DNA from: Kribbella sp. VKM Ac-2569
GTDB lineage: Bacteria; Actinomycetota; Actinomycetes; Propionibacteriales; Kribbellaceae
Length of the DNA: 64,000 nt
Assembly: GCF_004216905.1 (NCBI RefSeq)
Contig: NZ_SGXJ01000001.1
Span: 1,736,001 to 1,800,000, forward strand
Direction: 5' to 3'
Shown in pieces: positions 51,513 to 60,333 of this stretch. The first letter of the stretch is position 1, and the number at the start of each line of letters is the position of its first letter. A program made the translations under genes and the position numbers. The notes below the pieces were generated by a model. It did no database searches and was not told the DNA's origin. It saw nothing but the letters and a program-made list of their open reading frames with translations.

Positions 51513-52703
51513 GTGACTGAAACAGCTGAAACATCCGTCCCTGAAGATCCGGGCGATAGCGTGACCAGCGTGAAGACTTCGCCGACCCTGATGGACGCGC
51601 TCGCCGAGCGCGGAGGCCGCCCAGGACCTGGGCGGTGGGGTTGGCTGGCCGCCGGGGTCTGGCTGTTCTACCTGAACCAGCCGTTCGAGGAGATCATCCA
51701 CCGGGAGGGGACGACCCGGGTCCTCGGGCTGGTCACGCTCGCTCTCTTCGGGCTCTCGTACCTCGGATTCTTCGGGTGGGTCCGCTGGGTCGGCATCGGC
51801 CCCCGCGGTATGCCGACCTGGCAGCGCCTGGTGTACCTCGGCGGGATGCTCGCCCTGAGCCTCCTGCTGCTGCCTTCGGCGGGTCAGCAGGCACTCACCT
51901 GCCTGGTGTACATCTCCGCGGTCGCGATGATGGCCCTCGATCTCCGGATCGCGGTCGGCGTCGTCGCGCTGCTGCTCGGCGGTGTCGAGCTGGCGATGCG
52001 GGTGGTGCCGGGCTGGACCGACAACGGCAGCTTCGGCTTCGCGATCTTCCTCGGCGCGCTGGCCGTGTTCGGGATGCGGCGGGCGATCCAGCGCAGTATC
52101 GAGCTGAATGCGGCCCGCAAGGACATGGCCGAGCTGGCCGTGCAAGAGGAGCGGAACCGGTTCGCCCGCGATCTCCACGACATCCTCGGCCACTCGCTCA
52201 CCGTCATCACGGTGAAGGCGGAGTTGGCCGGCAAGCTGATCGCGGCGAACCCGGAGCGGGCGGCCGCGGAGGTCGCGGACGTCGAGAGCCTGGCGCGGGC
52301 CGCGCTGGCCGACGTACGGGCAGCTGTCGCCGGGTACCGCGAGCTGAGCCTGGCCGGTGAGCTCGTCTCGGCGCGGGCCGCGCTGCAGGCCGCCGAGATC
52401 AAGGCGGATCTGCCGACCACGGTCGACGAAGTACCGGAGGAGAACCGCGAACTGTTCGCCTGGGTGGTGCGGGAAGGCGTCACGAACGTCGTACGGCACT
52501 CCGGCGCGAAGCGCTGCACGATCCGGATCACGGCGGCGCAGATCGAAGTACTCGACGACGGCAAGGGGCCTACGCCGGGCGGGGACGGGTCGGGCCACGG
52601 GCTGATCGGGCTCCGGGAACGGGCGGACCAGGCCGACGCGACTGTGCAGGTCGGCGAGGCGCCCGGCGGCGGGTTCCGGCTGGCCGTCAAGGTCGGCCTG
52701 TGA
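51513..52703 (+). CDS. Sensor histidine kinase, DesK/NarL-partner type (HisKA_3)
   Basis: A 396-residue kinase. Five to six helices fill about residues 45-195, with little outside the membrane, so it probably senses the membrane itself or a ligand in it. The phospho-acceptor His is in RFARDLHDILGHSLTVITVKAELAGKL near 225. The ATPase part has WVVREGVTNVVRHSGAKR (N box) and LDDGKGPTPGGDGSGHGLIGLRERA (G boxes). GTG 51513 is the likely start. The partner regulator follows after ten bases. Confidence 0.93.
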   Translation: MTETAETSVPEDPGDSVTSVKTSPTLMDALAERGGRPGPGRWGWLAAGVWLFYLNQPFEEIIHREGTTRVLGLVTLALFGLSYLGFFGWVRWVGIGPRGMPTWQRLVYLGGMLALSLLLLPSAGQQALTCLVYISAVAMMALDLRIAVGVVALLLGGVELAMRVVPGWTDNGSFGFAIFLGALAVFGMRRAIQRSIELNAARKDMAELAVQEERNRFARDLHDILGHSLTVITVKAELAGKLIAANPERAAAEVADVESLARAALADVRAAVAGYRELSLAGELVSARAALQAAEIKADLPTTVDEVPEENRELFAWVVREGVTNVVRHSGAKRCTIRITAAQIEVLDDGKGPTPGGDGSGHGLIGLRERADQADATVQVGEAPGGGFRLAVKVGL

Positions 52704-52713
52704 GGATGGGGCT

Positions 52714-53322
52714 GTGAGCATCCGACTGCTGATCGCCGACGACCAGGCGCTGGTGCGCGGCGCCCTCGCCGCCCTGCTCGACCTCGAGCCCGACCTGGAG
52801 GTGGTGTCCGAGGTCGGCCGCGGCGACGAGGTGATCGAGGCCGCGAAGAACGCCCGGCCCGATGTCGCGCTCCTCGACGTGGAGATGCCCGGGCTGGACG
52901 GCATCGAGGCGGCCGCCGCGCTGCGGACCGCCGTACCAGGGGTGCGGGTGCTGATGGTGACCACGTTCGGCCGGCCCGGGTACCTGCGCCGCGCTATGGA
53001 GGCTGGCGCGGCCGGGTTCGTCGTCAAGGACACGCCCGCGACGCAACTGGCGGACGCGGTACGGCGGGTGCATCAGGGGCTCCGTGTAGTCGACCCGTCG
53101 CTCGCAGCCGAGACTCTGGTGGCCGGGACCAGCCCGTTGACGGGCCGCGAGTCCGACGTACTGCGCGCCGCCCGGGAGGGAGGCACCGTCGCCGACATCG
53201 CCAAGGAACTGCACCTGTCCGAAGGCACCGTGCGCAACCACCTCTCCGCCGCCATCGGCAAGACCGGCGCCCGGACCCGGGCCGAAGCCGCGCGCATCGC
53301 CCTCGACAACGGGTGGTTGTAG
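52714..53322 (+). CDS. Response regulator, NarL/LuxR type
   Basis: A 202-residue regulator. The receiver (about 1-118) starts IRLLIADDQALVRGALAALLDLEPDLEVV, the phospho-acceptor Asp is in VALLDVEMPGLDGIEA near 55, and the conserved Lys lies in GFVVKDTPATQLADAVR. The LuxR-type helix-turn-helix (about 138-200) reads LTGRESDVLRAAREGGTVADIAKELHLSEGTVRNHLSAAIGKTGARTR. It probably controls the ABC exporter genes before it. Confidence 0.95.
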   Translation: MSIRLLIADDQALVRGALAALLDLEPDLEVVSEVGRGDEVIEAAKNARPDVALLDVEMPGLDGIEAAAALRTAVPGVRVLMVTTFGRPGYLRRAMEAGAAGFVVKDTPATQLADAVRRVHQGLRVVDPSLAAETLVAGTSPLTGRESDVLRAAREGGTVADIAKELHLSEGTVRNHLSAAIGKTGARTRAEAARIALDNGWL

Positions 53323-53364
53323 CCGGTCTCTACCCCTAGGGTTACCCCAGGGGAGGGATCTGCG

Positions 53365-54465
53365 ATGTCGATCGAGAATTTCAGTGTGCGGGGGCGGTTG
53401 GCGGACACGGGCGAGGGGATCACGGCCGACGAGCTGCAGCTGGCGGCGCGGAACCACGGGATGCCGCTGGAGGGCCTGCGGTACGACGTGACGCCACCGG
53501 GACTGCACTACGTGCTGGTGCATTACGACATCCCGGCAACGAATGCGGGCGACTGGCTGCTGAGCGTGGACGGGTGCGTCGAGCAACCGTTGGCGTTCGG
53601 GCTGACCGAGTTGCGCGCGATGGGACGCCGTACCGTCCGTGTCACGTTGGAGTGCGCCGGCAACGGCCGGGCGACGCTGCAGCCGCGGCCGATCAGTCAA
53701 CCGTGGTTGTCGGAGGCGGTCGGTACGGCGGAGTGGACGGGCGTGCTGTTGTCCGATCTGCTGCGGCTGGCCGGGCTGCGCTCCGACGCCGTGGATGTGG
53801 TGTTCACCGGCGCGGACCATGGTGTGGAGCGCGGAGTCGAGCAGGACTACCAGCGTGGGTTGTCGGTGGAGGAGGCGATCGACTCCGGCGCGCTCGTCGC
53901 GTGGGAGATGAACGGTGCGCCGTTGCCGCCGCAGCACGGGTACCCGTTGCGCCTCGTCGTACCCGGTTGGTACGGGATGGCGAGCGTGAAGTGGCTGCGG
54001 TCGATCGAGGTGATCGACCACGCGTTCGAGGGGTTCCAGAACGCGGTGGCGTACCGGATCCGGGCCGACGCGGACGACCCGGGCCGCGCAGTGACGCGGA
54101 TCGAGCCGCGGGCGTTGCTGGTCCCGCCGGGGTTCCCGGACTTCATGAGCCGGCACCGGTTCGTTGCCGCTGGCACCGTTCCGTTGTTCGGCCGGGCCTG
54201 GTCCGGGTGGGCGCCGATCGAGCGGGTCGAGGTCAGCACCGACGCCGGCGTGAACTGGCACGAGGCCACGTTGGGTGCCACTGGCAACGAAGACGAGCTG
54301 GCCTGGCGCGGCTTCGCCTACGACTGGGAGGCAACACCCGGCGAGCACGTCCTCACGGTCCGCGCGTACGACGCGAGCGGCCGCGAACAACCCATCGAAG
54401 CGGAGTGGAACCGCGGCGGCTTCAGCAACAACACCGCCCAGCGCATCACAGTCCTCGTCACCTGA
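53365..54465 (+). CDS. Sulfite oxidase-like molybdopterin enzyme
   Basis: A 366-residue protein with the oxidoreductase molybdopterin domain (about 40-225) and the Mo-co dimerisation Ig-like domain (about 245-360). The Mo-binding Cys is in VTLECAGNGRATLQPRP near 97, with TAEWTGVLLSDLLRLAG and YPLRLVVPGWYGMASVKWL following. The C-terminal ISTDAG-like VEVSTDAGVNWHEATLG is usual. There is no signal peptide or Tat motif and no heme domain, so it is a cytosolic enzyme with an unknown electron acceptor and substrate. Confidence 0.93.
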   Translation: MSIENFSVRGRLADTGEGITADELQLAARNHGMPLEGLRYDVTPPGLHYVLVHYDIPATNAGDWLLSVDGCVEQPLAFGLTELRAMGRRTVRVTLECAGNGRATLQPRPISQPWLSEAVGTAEWTGVLLSDLLRLAGLRSDAVDVVFTGADHGVERGVEQDYQRGLSVEEAIDSGALVAWEMNGAPLPPQHGYPLRLVVPGWYGMASVKWLRSIEVIDHAFEGFQNAVAYRIRADADDPGRAVTRIEPRALLVPPGFPDFMSRHRFVAAGTVPLFGRAWSGWAPIERVEVSTDAGVNWHEATLGATGNEDELAWRGFAYDWEATPGEHVLTVRAYDASGREQPIEAEWNRGGFSNNTAQRITVLVT

Positions 54466-54545
54466 TCCTGCGTGTCGTTCGGCCGTTCCGCGCGGAAACA
54501 GTTTCATCCTGGAGATGTACACGGTCTCACTCCAGGAGTGGTGCG

Positions 54546-54767
54546 GTGAACGAGCTGGGAACAGAGATCCACCTGCACGCGCGGGTGTTCCGTGCGGCCG
54601 GCGAGTGGTACGCCGACGTCGGCGACGAACGCGATCCACAGCCGGACAACCCGCTCTGGTGGGGCTCGTACGACTCCCAACGAGCCGCCATCACCGCCGC
54701 CTGCGAACGCATCGCCGCCCTGCACCGCGCGCACGTGCTGCACCTCGACGACCAAGAGGCGTCCTGA
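54546..54767 (+). CDS. Small 73-aa protein, family member 2
   Basis: It matches the 39827 protein in length (73 residues) and core: IHLHARVFRAAGEWYADVGD, RDPQPDNPLW, then a helix AAITAACERIAALHRAHV. It ends LHLDDQEAS. I know no named family. GTG 54546 is the start because AGGAG lies ten bases upstream; no ATG is in frame. It is convergent with the DUF3592-like gene, two bases apart, and has no clear operon partner. Confidence 0.75.
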   Translation: MNELGTEIHLHARVFRAAGEWYADVGDERDPQPDNPLWWGSYDSQRAAITAACERIAALHRAHVLHLDDQEAS

Positions 54768-54769
54768 GA

Positions 54770-55537
54770 TCACCCGAACGCGATCGCCAGGCCCATGCCC
54801 AGACACAGCAGGGTGATGACGATTCCGAGCGGCCAAACCCACCAGGGCGTCGACCAGTCGACGGCCGCGGCGACCACGTACTCCGGGTTCTCCGGGTCGT
54901 CGACCACGCCGATCCGGTCTCCGACCGCGGGCACCGGATCCAGTTCGTTACCGCCGTCCACCTCGACCGGCCGGCCATCGCCGGGATGTGCCACCTTCAC
55001 CGTCACGTCGTCGTACTTGGACCACTTGTCTTCCTCGACCGAGACGACCACCGCCTGCAGCACCGGGCCGTCGGCGACCAACCGCTGGTTGTAGTGGCCT
55101 GCCGCGATCCCTAGCGGCAGGATCGCGAGCGACCCCAGCGCGATCGGCACGCCGACGAGCACCCGGCCGGTCCTGATCAGCACCCCGACGAGCCCGATCC
55201 GTCGACGCCCCATGCGCCGATGCCTGCCCTCCCCGGTCTGAGACCGGCGAAGAGCGGCCGCCTCCCGGGCTTCGGCCAGCTCGCGTTGGCGGGCACCCTC
55301 GCGCCGGGCCTGCGTGCGCCTGCTGGGTTGTGCGAGGCCCTTCCACCATGGGAACAGCTCGGCGAGCCAGCGGGCGGGGAAGCAAGCCCCGCCCGCGATG
55401 GCGGCGCAGACGAGCGGGTTGTCGTAGAGGAAGCTCGGGCGGGTGAGCCACCCGACGAAGTACAGTCCGCCGCCGACCGTGACGAAGAATGCGAGCAACA
55501 GCACCTGCTGACGGCCGTGGAGGTCGTCGTCGCTCAT
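54770..55537 (-). CDS. DUF3592-like membrane protein, 255 aa
   Basis: Two helices near the N-terminus (about 12-30 and 42-58) are followed by a charged linker (SRRTQARREGARQRELAEAREAAAL). A third helix lies near 118-142. An extracytoplasmic strand-rich domain (about 150-230; LQAVVVSVEEDKWSKYDDVTVKV, VPAVGDRIGVVDDPENPEYVV) precedes a final helix (about 233-253). The strand pattern followed by a helix suits DUF3592, though the match is from memory. It is a stand-alone gene. Confidence 0.7.
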   Translation of the reverse strand: MSDDDLHGRQQVLLLAFFVTVGGGLYFVGWLTRPSFLYDNPLVCAAIAGGACFPARWLAELFPWWKGLAQPSRRTQARREGARQRELAEAREAAALRRSQTGEGRHRRMGRRRIGLVGVLIRTGRVLVGVPIALGSLAILPLGIAAGHYNQRLVADGPVLQAVVVSVEEDKWSKYDDVTVKVAHPGDGRPVEVDGGNELDPVPAVGDRIGVVDDPENPEYVVAAAVDWSTPWWVWPLGIVITLLCLGMGLAIAFG

Positions 55538-55580
55538 CGGAACATCATGAGGGATGGACGTGCCCCGACGGTCAGCGGTT

Positions 55581-57035
55581 TCATTCCGGTTCGTTGTGGG
55601 AGTCGCCGCCTACTCGGTACGGCGTGGTGACGCCTTCGTACATGAGGTGGGTCATCAGGCCTTCGGAGGCGTGGGGGAGGTTGTGGCAGTGGTCCATCCA
55701 GAGGCCGGGGTTGTCGGCGACGAAGGCGATCTCGTAGGTCTCCTTGTTGCCGACCTCTACGGTGTCGACCCACCACGGTGAACCCGTCGCCGCGACGCCG
55801 TTGCGGGAGAGGACGACGGCGTGGTGGCCGTGCAGGTGCATGGGGTGGGCCTGGCCGCTGGTGTTGGAGATCTTCATCCGGACCACGTCTCCCTCGGCGA
55901 CCATGAACATCGGTACGTCGGGGAACTTGTGGCCGTTGATCGTCCACCACAACCCCGGCACACCGTCCAGGAACCCGGGCCGCCGCCCGATCCGGTACTC
56001 GAAGTTCCGCTCCGCCTTCGCCGGATCGAACCCGATCGGCGCCGACGTCCCGTACTTCAGCAGATCCACCGTCTCCCCCGGCAGGTCAGCCTTCGGAGCG
56101 TCGACCGACCCGATCCCGAGCGACAACGCCGACGTACCCGCCACCAGCCGCATCCCACCGGCCGGCACCACCGCCTCGAGATCCACCCGTCCGCCAGCAG
56201 GCAGCGGATAGGCAGCCGTCACCGGCGTCGGCCCGTGGATGTCGCGACCGTCGACCGCGACCACCTTGTACGGCGTCCCGATCAACCCGACCCGGAGGAT
56301 CGCGTTGTCGGTGTTGATCACCCGCACGCGCGCCGTCGTACCGGCCGGCAGTTCCACCCGCCCGGTCCCGGTGCGCCCGTTGATCGTCCGCTTCCCGTCG
56401 TACGTGTGGATCGTCGCGACAACCTCACCAGGAACTGCCGGCGCGATCACGATCGGGCCGAACAGACCGCCCTTGACCTCGTCGCTCGACACCTGATGCG
56501 AGTGGTACCAGTACGTCCCCGCCTGCGAAGCCTTGAACCGGTACACGTGCTTCCCACCCACCGGTACGGCGTCCTGCGTCACCCCGGCGACCCCGTCCTC
56601 GGCGTTCGGTACGTCGATCCCGTGCCAGTGCAACGTCGCGCCGTCCTTCACGGACTCGTTCACAAACGTGACCTGTACCAGATCGCCCACCCGCGCACGG
56701 ATCAGCGGTCCCGGCGACGTCCCGTTCACCGTGTACCCGTCGATCGTCTCCCCCGACGCGAGCTGGAACCTCTGCTTCCGCGCCACGAGCGTCACGTCGA
56801 CGTTCGGCGTACCCGTCTTGGGCCCCGTCAACTCCGCGACGCTCATGCCGCTCATCGCGTGGTGCTCATGGTCCATCGACGGTCCGCCGCCGTAGTCGGC
56901 GTACCCCATCTCCGCCGGGTTGTACTCCCCGGGGACCAGGCTGGTCGCCCAGAGGTACCCGAGCGGTACGAGTACCGCCAGGGTCACCCCCAGAGCAACC
57001 AGCCGGCCCCACCGGCGGTTCTTGACGTCAGCCAC
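55581..57035 (-). CDS. Membrane-anchored multicopper oxidase
   Basis: A 484-residue laccase-like enzyme outside the cell, held by one N-terminal helix (about 11-31). All four copper motifs are present: HWHG (136-139), YWYHSH (about 175-180), AHPMHLHGHHAVV near 395, and WMDHCHNLPHASEGLM near 445, with Cys and Met for the type 1 site. A His/Met-rich patch (MDHEHHAMSGM, 54-64) could hold extra copper. It is downstream of DUF6220 and DUF1707 genes with short overlaps. Copper detoxification or phenol oxidation are the usual roles. Confidence 0.93.
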   Translation of the reverse strand: MADVKNRRWGRLVALGVTLAVLVPLGYLWATSLVPGEYNPAEMGYADYGGGPSMDHEHHAMSGMSVAELTGPKTGTPNVDVTLVARKQRFQLASGETIDGYTVNGTSPGPLIRARVGDLVQVTFVNESVKDGATLHWHGIDVPNAEDGVAGVTQDAVPVGGKHVYRFKASQAGTYWYHSHQVSSDEVKGGLFGPIVIAPAVPGEVVATIHTYDGKRTINGRTGTGRVELPAGTTARVRVINTDNAILRVGLIGTPYKVVAVDGRDIHGPTPVTAAYPLPAGGRVDLEAVVPAGGMRLVAGTSALSLGIGSVDAPKADLPGETVDLLKYGTSAPIGFDPAKAERNFEYRIGRRPGFLDGVPGLWWTINGHKFPDVPMFMVAEGDVVRMKISNTSGQAHPMHLHGHHAVVLSRNGVAATGSPWWVDTVEVGNKETYEIAFVADNPGLWMDHCHNLPHASEGLMTHLMYEGVTTPYRVGGDSHNEPE

Positions 57036-57441
57036 TGGTCACAGGCTGATTCGGTACGGCGGCCCGCCGCGCGCCCGCGCTCGCCACACCGGCGATCACG
57101 AGCCCGTTGATGCCGTGCAGCAGCCCGAGCGCCGGCACCCCGAAGGACACCACCGCGAGCAGGAACTGCACGACCACCAGACCGACCACGATCCCGGCCA
57201 TCACCCGGCCCCGCGGTACGTCGGTCAGGAACGACACGATCAGGAACACCAGCGCGAGCAGCGCGATCACCGAACCGGCGATGCTGTGGTAGCTCTGCCC
57301 GAAGTTGCTGTAGTCGGCGCCGATCGAGGTGCCGTCGTCGGCGTCCTTCGCGATCGTGAACCCGGCCAGCGCGATCGAGGCGACCTGCAGCACGACCGCG
57401 ATCGCGATCAGCATCCCCACGACCCGGTACACGTTCCTCAT
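57028..57441 (-). CDS. DUF6220-like four-helix membrane protein
   Basis: A 137-residue protein with four hydrophobic helices (about 7-28, 55-75, 82-103, 107-125). ADYSNFGQSYHSIAGSVIALLALVFLIVSFL, with its His, and VPALGLLHGINGLVIAGVAS, with a second His, could hold heme or quinone. It resembles DUF6220 from memory. It overlaps the oxidase start by eight bases and the DUF1707 stop by four, so the three are one unit and it may be the oxidase's membrane partner. Confidence 0.75.
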   Translation of the reverse strand: MRNVYRVVGMLIAIAVVLQVASIALAGFTIAKDADDGTSIGADYSNFGQSYHSIAGSVIALLALVFLIVSFLTDVPRGRVMAGIVVGLVVVQFLLAVVSFGVPALGLLHGINGLVIAGVASAGARRAAVPNQPVTSG

Positions 57442-57926
57442 GCTCGCCGCTCCATCCGGCGCTTCCGCACCACGAACACGGCCGCCACGATCAGCGCGAG
57501 CGGCAGGATCGGCGGATGCCCGCCACCCACCACACACCCGATCGTGGCCAGTACGCCGAACACGCCGAGCAGGATCAGCAACGGGAAGGGCACCCTGCCC
57601 AAGAACCCCCGCGCCGCCCACGCCGGCCGCCCCGGCCCACTGGCTCCGGCAGAGGTCTCCGGTGCAGTCCACGGCTGTTTGCGCCAACCCCACGGACCGG
57701 CCCAGCCGTCACCACCGTCACCATCAGCCTGGTGGGCCTTCGGCAGGTCGGCGAACAGCCCGTCCAAGTCCGCGCTCGTCCGCGCCTTCAGCGCCTGCTC
57801 GACGCGCTCGGAGTGTTCGTCCGCGCTCAGCCGGCCGGCTTCGTAATGCTCGCCCAGACGCCTGACGGCATCCTCACGCTCACTGTCGCCGATACGGATC
57901 GATCCGCCCGGCCTCTCGTCGTTCAT
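57438..57926 (-). CDS. DUF1707 (SHOCT-like) membrane protein
   Basis: A 162-residue protein. DUF1707 (about 10-62) reads IRIGDSEREDAVRRLGEHYEAGRLSADEHSERVEQALKARTSADLDGLFADLP, highly typical. A Gly/Trp-rich linker leads to two helices (about 115-155) ending in RKRRMERRA. ATG 57926 follows GAGGAG. It is first gene of the multicopper oxidase operon. DUF1707 domains may mediate protein contacts; the role here is unknown. Confidence 0.9.
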   Translation of the reverse strand: MNDERPGGSIRIGDSEREDAVRRLGEHYEAGRLSADEHSERVEQALKARTSADLDGLFADLPKAHQADGDGGDGWAGPWGWRKQPWTAPETSAGASGPGRPAWAARGFLGRVPFPLLILLGVFGVLATIGCVVGGGHPPILPLALIVAAVFVVRKRRMERRA

Positions 57927-58096
57927 GACACTCCTCGATGCTCGTTGTTCTTCCAACGACACCAAGACTGTCTTTCAAACCGCTTCCACCGCGTCGCCTC
58001 AGCGGCGGCACCTCCCCTACCCCCGGAGGAGCACACTGCACCGCTGGACGCAGTACGACGTACTCCCCCGGGCGTAGTGCGCCCCAGGGTGAACCC

Positions 58097-59455
58097 TCAG
58101 GCGTTTGCTGACAGGATCTTGTTCACATCTCTGTTCGCCTTCGCCAGCGACCCCGGCTCGGCCTCGAAGGACATCACCGCGTCCATAGCCGGTGTCATCA
58201 CCGCCGTCACGTCCGCCGCGTTCGGGTTGGCCGGATACGGGAAGACGTCACCGGCCTCGACCGGCTCGAGGAACGGTGTGACGTCCCACCCGCTCTTCGC
58301 GAACGCCGCCTTCGCTGCCGGCATGCTCGCCGCCACCGCCGGGAACACAACCCCGGCCTTGGCGACGATGTCCTGGGCGGTCTGCGAGCCGAGGAACTTC
58401 ACCCAGGCCCACGAGGCGTCCCGCCGCGTGGTGCCGGCCCAGATGGTGTCCGCGAGCCCGTTCATCATCGACATCCGCTTCCCGACCGGTCCGATCGGCA
58501 GCCGTGCGAGCTTCGTCTTCACCTGCTTCAGCTCCCCGTAGGTCCCGAGCATCCAGGACCCGTTCGGGGTGATCGCGTACTTCCCCGCACCGAACGAGGT
58601 CGTCACGTCAACCCCGGACTTCGCCTGCGCGTACGTCGGCATGTACCCCTTGGTGATGAGCCCACGCCACCACCCGATCGTCTCGGTGAACTTCGGGTCG
58701 CCGTAGAAGAACTTCGTCCCCCACGGTTCTCCCTCGGAGTACTTCCAGCCGTTGCTCGCGGCGTACCAGCTCCAACTCGTCTGCCCGTCGCCACCACCGG
58801 CGTCGGCGTACCCGAGCCCGTAGACCTTGACGTTGCTCTTGTCGAACCCGGGTTGGTCGCCGCGACGACCCTTGGAGTCGACCGTGAGTCGCTGGACGAT
58901 CTGCTCGAACGTGCCGCCGTCCTTCGGATTCCACGTCATCGAGTTGAGCTGCTCGGTACTGATCCCGGCCGCCTCGGTGAGCGCGCTGTTGTAGAAGTAG
59001 ACCTCGGTGTCCCAGTCCTTCGGCAGGCCGTACCGCTTGCCGTCGGCCCCGATCCAGCGGTCCGCCAGCCCCTTCTGGTAGATGCTCAGATCGACGTTGT
59101 CCTTGGCAACGTAGTCGTCGATCGGCAGCACCTGCCCCTTGTCCGCGAACAGCGGGTACTTCGACGAGTGCCCGGTGAACACGTCCGGCGCGGTGTCCGA
59201 GATGAACCCGGTGACGAGTTTCGACCAGTAGTCGTTCCACCCGTACTGCTCGATCTTCACCGTGTACTGCGGATTCTGCTCGTGGAACACCTTCGCGCAC
59301 TCGGTGTACATCGGCAGCTGCGCGGAGTCCCACAGCCAGTAGATGATCTCGCCGTCGCCACGCGCCGCCGCACCGTTGTTGCATGCGGCAACAGCCGGTA
59401 CGGCGAGCGCGCCCAGTCCTGCCTTCAGCAGGGTCCTTCGTGAGAGGTTCATCAT
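58097..59455 (-). CDS. Sugar ABC transporter substrate-binding lipoprotein (CUT1)
   Basis: A 452-residue binding protein. The N-terminus has a twin-arginine motif (NLSRRTLLKAG) and lipobox VAAC at about Cys25, so export by Tat as a lipoprotein is likely. The SBP_bac_1-type fold shows WDSAQLPMYTECAKVFHEQNP, DTAPDVFTGHSSKYP, YGLPKDWDTEVYFYNSAL and AWAWVKFLGSQ-like SWAWVKFLGS. The start ATG 59455 overlaps the permease stop by four bases. Last gene in an operon led by alpha-galactosidase, so its ligand is probably an alpha-galactoside such as raffinose or melibiose. Confidence 0.92.
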   Translation of the reverse strand: MMNLSRRTLLKAGLGALAVPAVAACNNGAAARGDGEIIYWLWDSAQLPMYTECAKVFHEQNPQYTVKIEQYGWNDYWSKLVTGFISDTAPDVFTGHSSKYPLFADKGQVLPIDDYVAKDNVDLSIYQKGLADRWIGADGKRYGLPKDWDTEVYFYNSALTEAAGISTEQLNSMTWNPKDGGTFEQIVQRLTVDSKGRRGDQPGFDKSNVKVYGLGYADAGGGDGQTSWSWYAASNGWKYSEGEPWGTKFFYGDPKFTETIGWWRGLITKGYMPTYAQAKSGVDVTTSFGAGKYAITPNGSWMLGTYGELKQVKTKLARLPIGPVGKRMSMMNGLADTIWAGTTRRDASWAWVKFLGSQTAQDIVAKAGVVFPAVAASMPAAKAAFAKSGWDVTPFLEPVEAGDVFPYPANPNAADVTAVMTPAMDAVMSFEAEPGSLAKANRDVNKILSANA

Positions 59456-60333
59456 TTGATCCCGGAGAAGCCGATGGAATTGGTGATCCGCTTGGCGAAC
59501 GCGAGGAACAGGATGATCATCGGCAGCGCCGCGATCAGCGTCGCCGCCATCAGCCCGGCCCAGTCCGGACCGCCTTGCGGCGTCTGCGACCGGAACACGC
59601 CCAGCGCGACCGTCAGCACCCGCACGTTCTCCTGCTGCCCGACGAGCAACGGCCAGAAGTAGTCGTTCCACGAGTTGATGTAGGTCAGGATCGCCAGCGT
59701 CGCGATCGGCGCGGCGCTCAGCGGGATGATCATCCCGAAGAAGATCCTGCGGTGCCCGGCGCCGTCGATCATCGCCGCCTCCTCGAGCTCTCGGCTGATG
59801 CCGAGGAAGAACTGCCGCAGGAAGAAGATCGCGAACGGTGTCATGAACGCGCCCGGCAGGATGATGCCGGCGAAGCTGTTCAGCAGCCCGAGGTTCTTGA
59901 TCAGCACGAAGTTCGGCAGTGTGGTGAAGATCGGCGGCACCATCAGCGCGGCCAGGAACAACGCGAACACCTTGTCCCGTCCGGGCCAGCGCAGCCGGGC
60001 GAAGGCGTACGCCGCCATCGCGCTGAAGAACACCTGGCACACCGTCGTGATGGTTGCCACCACCAACGAGTTGCGCAGGTACAGCCAGAAGTTCACGGCC
60101 GCGCCGGAACCGCCCTGCGCCTGCGCCTCCTCGATCGACGCCAGTCCGAGCACCCGCTTGAACGCGCCGAGCGTGGTCTCCACGGGCAGCAGCGAATCCG
60201 GGTGACCGGGCAGCTGCGTGTTGTCGGAGAACGCCGTACGCAACATCCAGTAGAACGGGAACAGCGTGACGATCAGCAGGACGAACAACAAGATCCACGC
60301 GACCGTACGCCCGACACTCACCTGCCGCGTCAT
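59452..60333 (-). CDS. Carbohydrate ABC transporter permease (MalG-like)
   Basis: A 293-residue permease with six helices. It starts TVAWILLFVLLIVTLFPFYWMLRTAFSD. The EAA loop is ELEEAAMIDGAGHRRIFFGMIIPLSAAPIATLAILTYINSWNDYFWPL, and it ends AKRITNSIGFSGIK, as MalG-type permeases do. A 25-residue insert near 55-75 (SIEEAQAQGGSGAAVNFW) is usual in this group. It overlaps its neighbours on both sides by four bases. Confidence 0.95.
   Translation of the reverse strand: MTRQVSVGRTVAWILLFVLLIVTLFPFYWMLRTAFSDNTQLPGHPDSLLPVETTLGAFKRVLGLASIEEAQAQGGSGAAVNFWLYLRNSLVVATITTVCQVFFSAMAAYAFARLRWPGRDKVFALFLAALMVPPIFTTLPNFVLIKNLGLLNSFAGIILPGAFMTPFAIFFLRQFFLGISRELEEAAMIDGAGHRRIFFGMIIPLSAAPIATLAILTYINSWNDYFWPLLVGQQENVRVLTVALGVFRSQTPQGGPDWAGLMAATLIAALPMIILFLAFAKRITNSIGFSGIK

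Noticed and set aside
51069..54639. Two 650-codon minus-strand frames opposite the kinase, regulator and molybdoenzyme genes
   Set aside because: The plus-strand genes have clear catalytic motifs; the minus frames have none and are rich in Asp/His/Arg from reversed codons.
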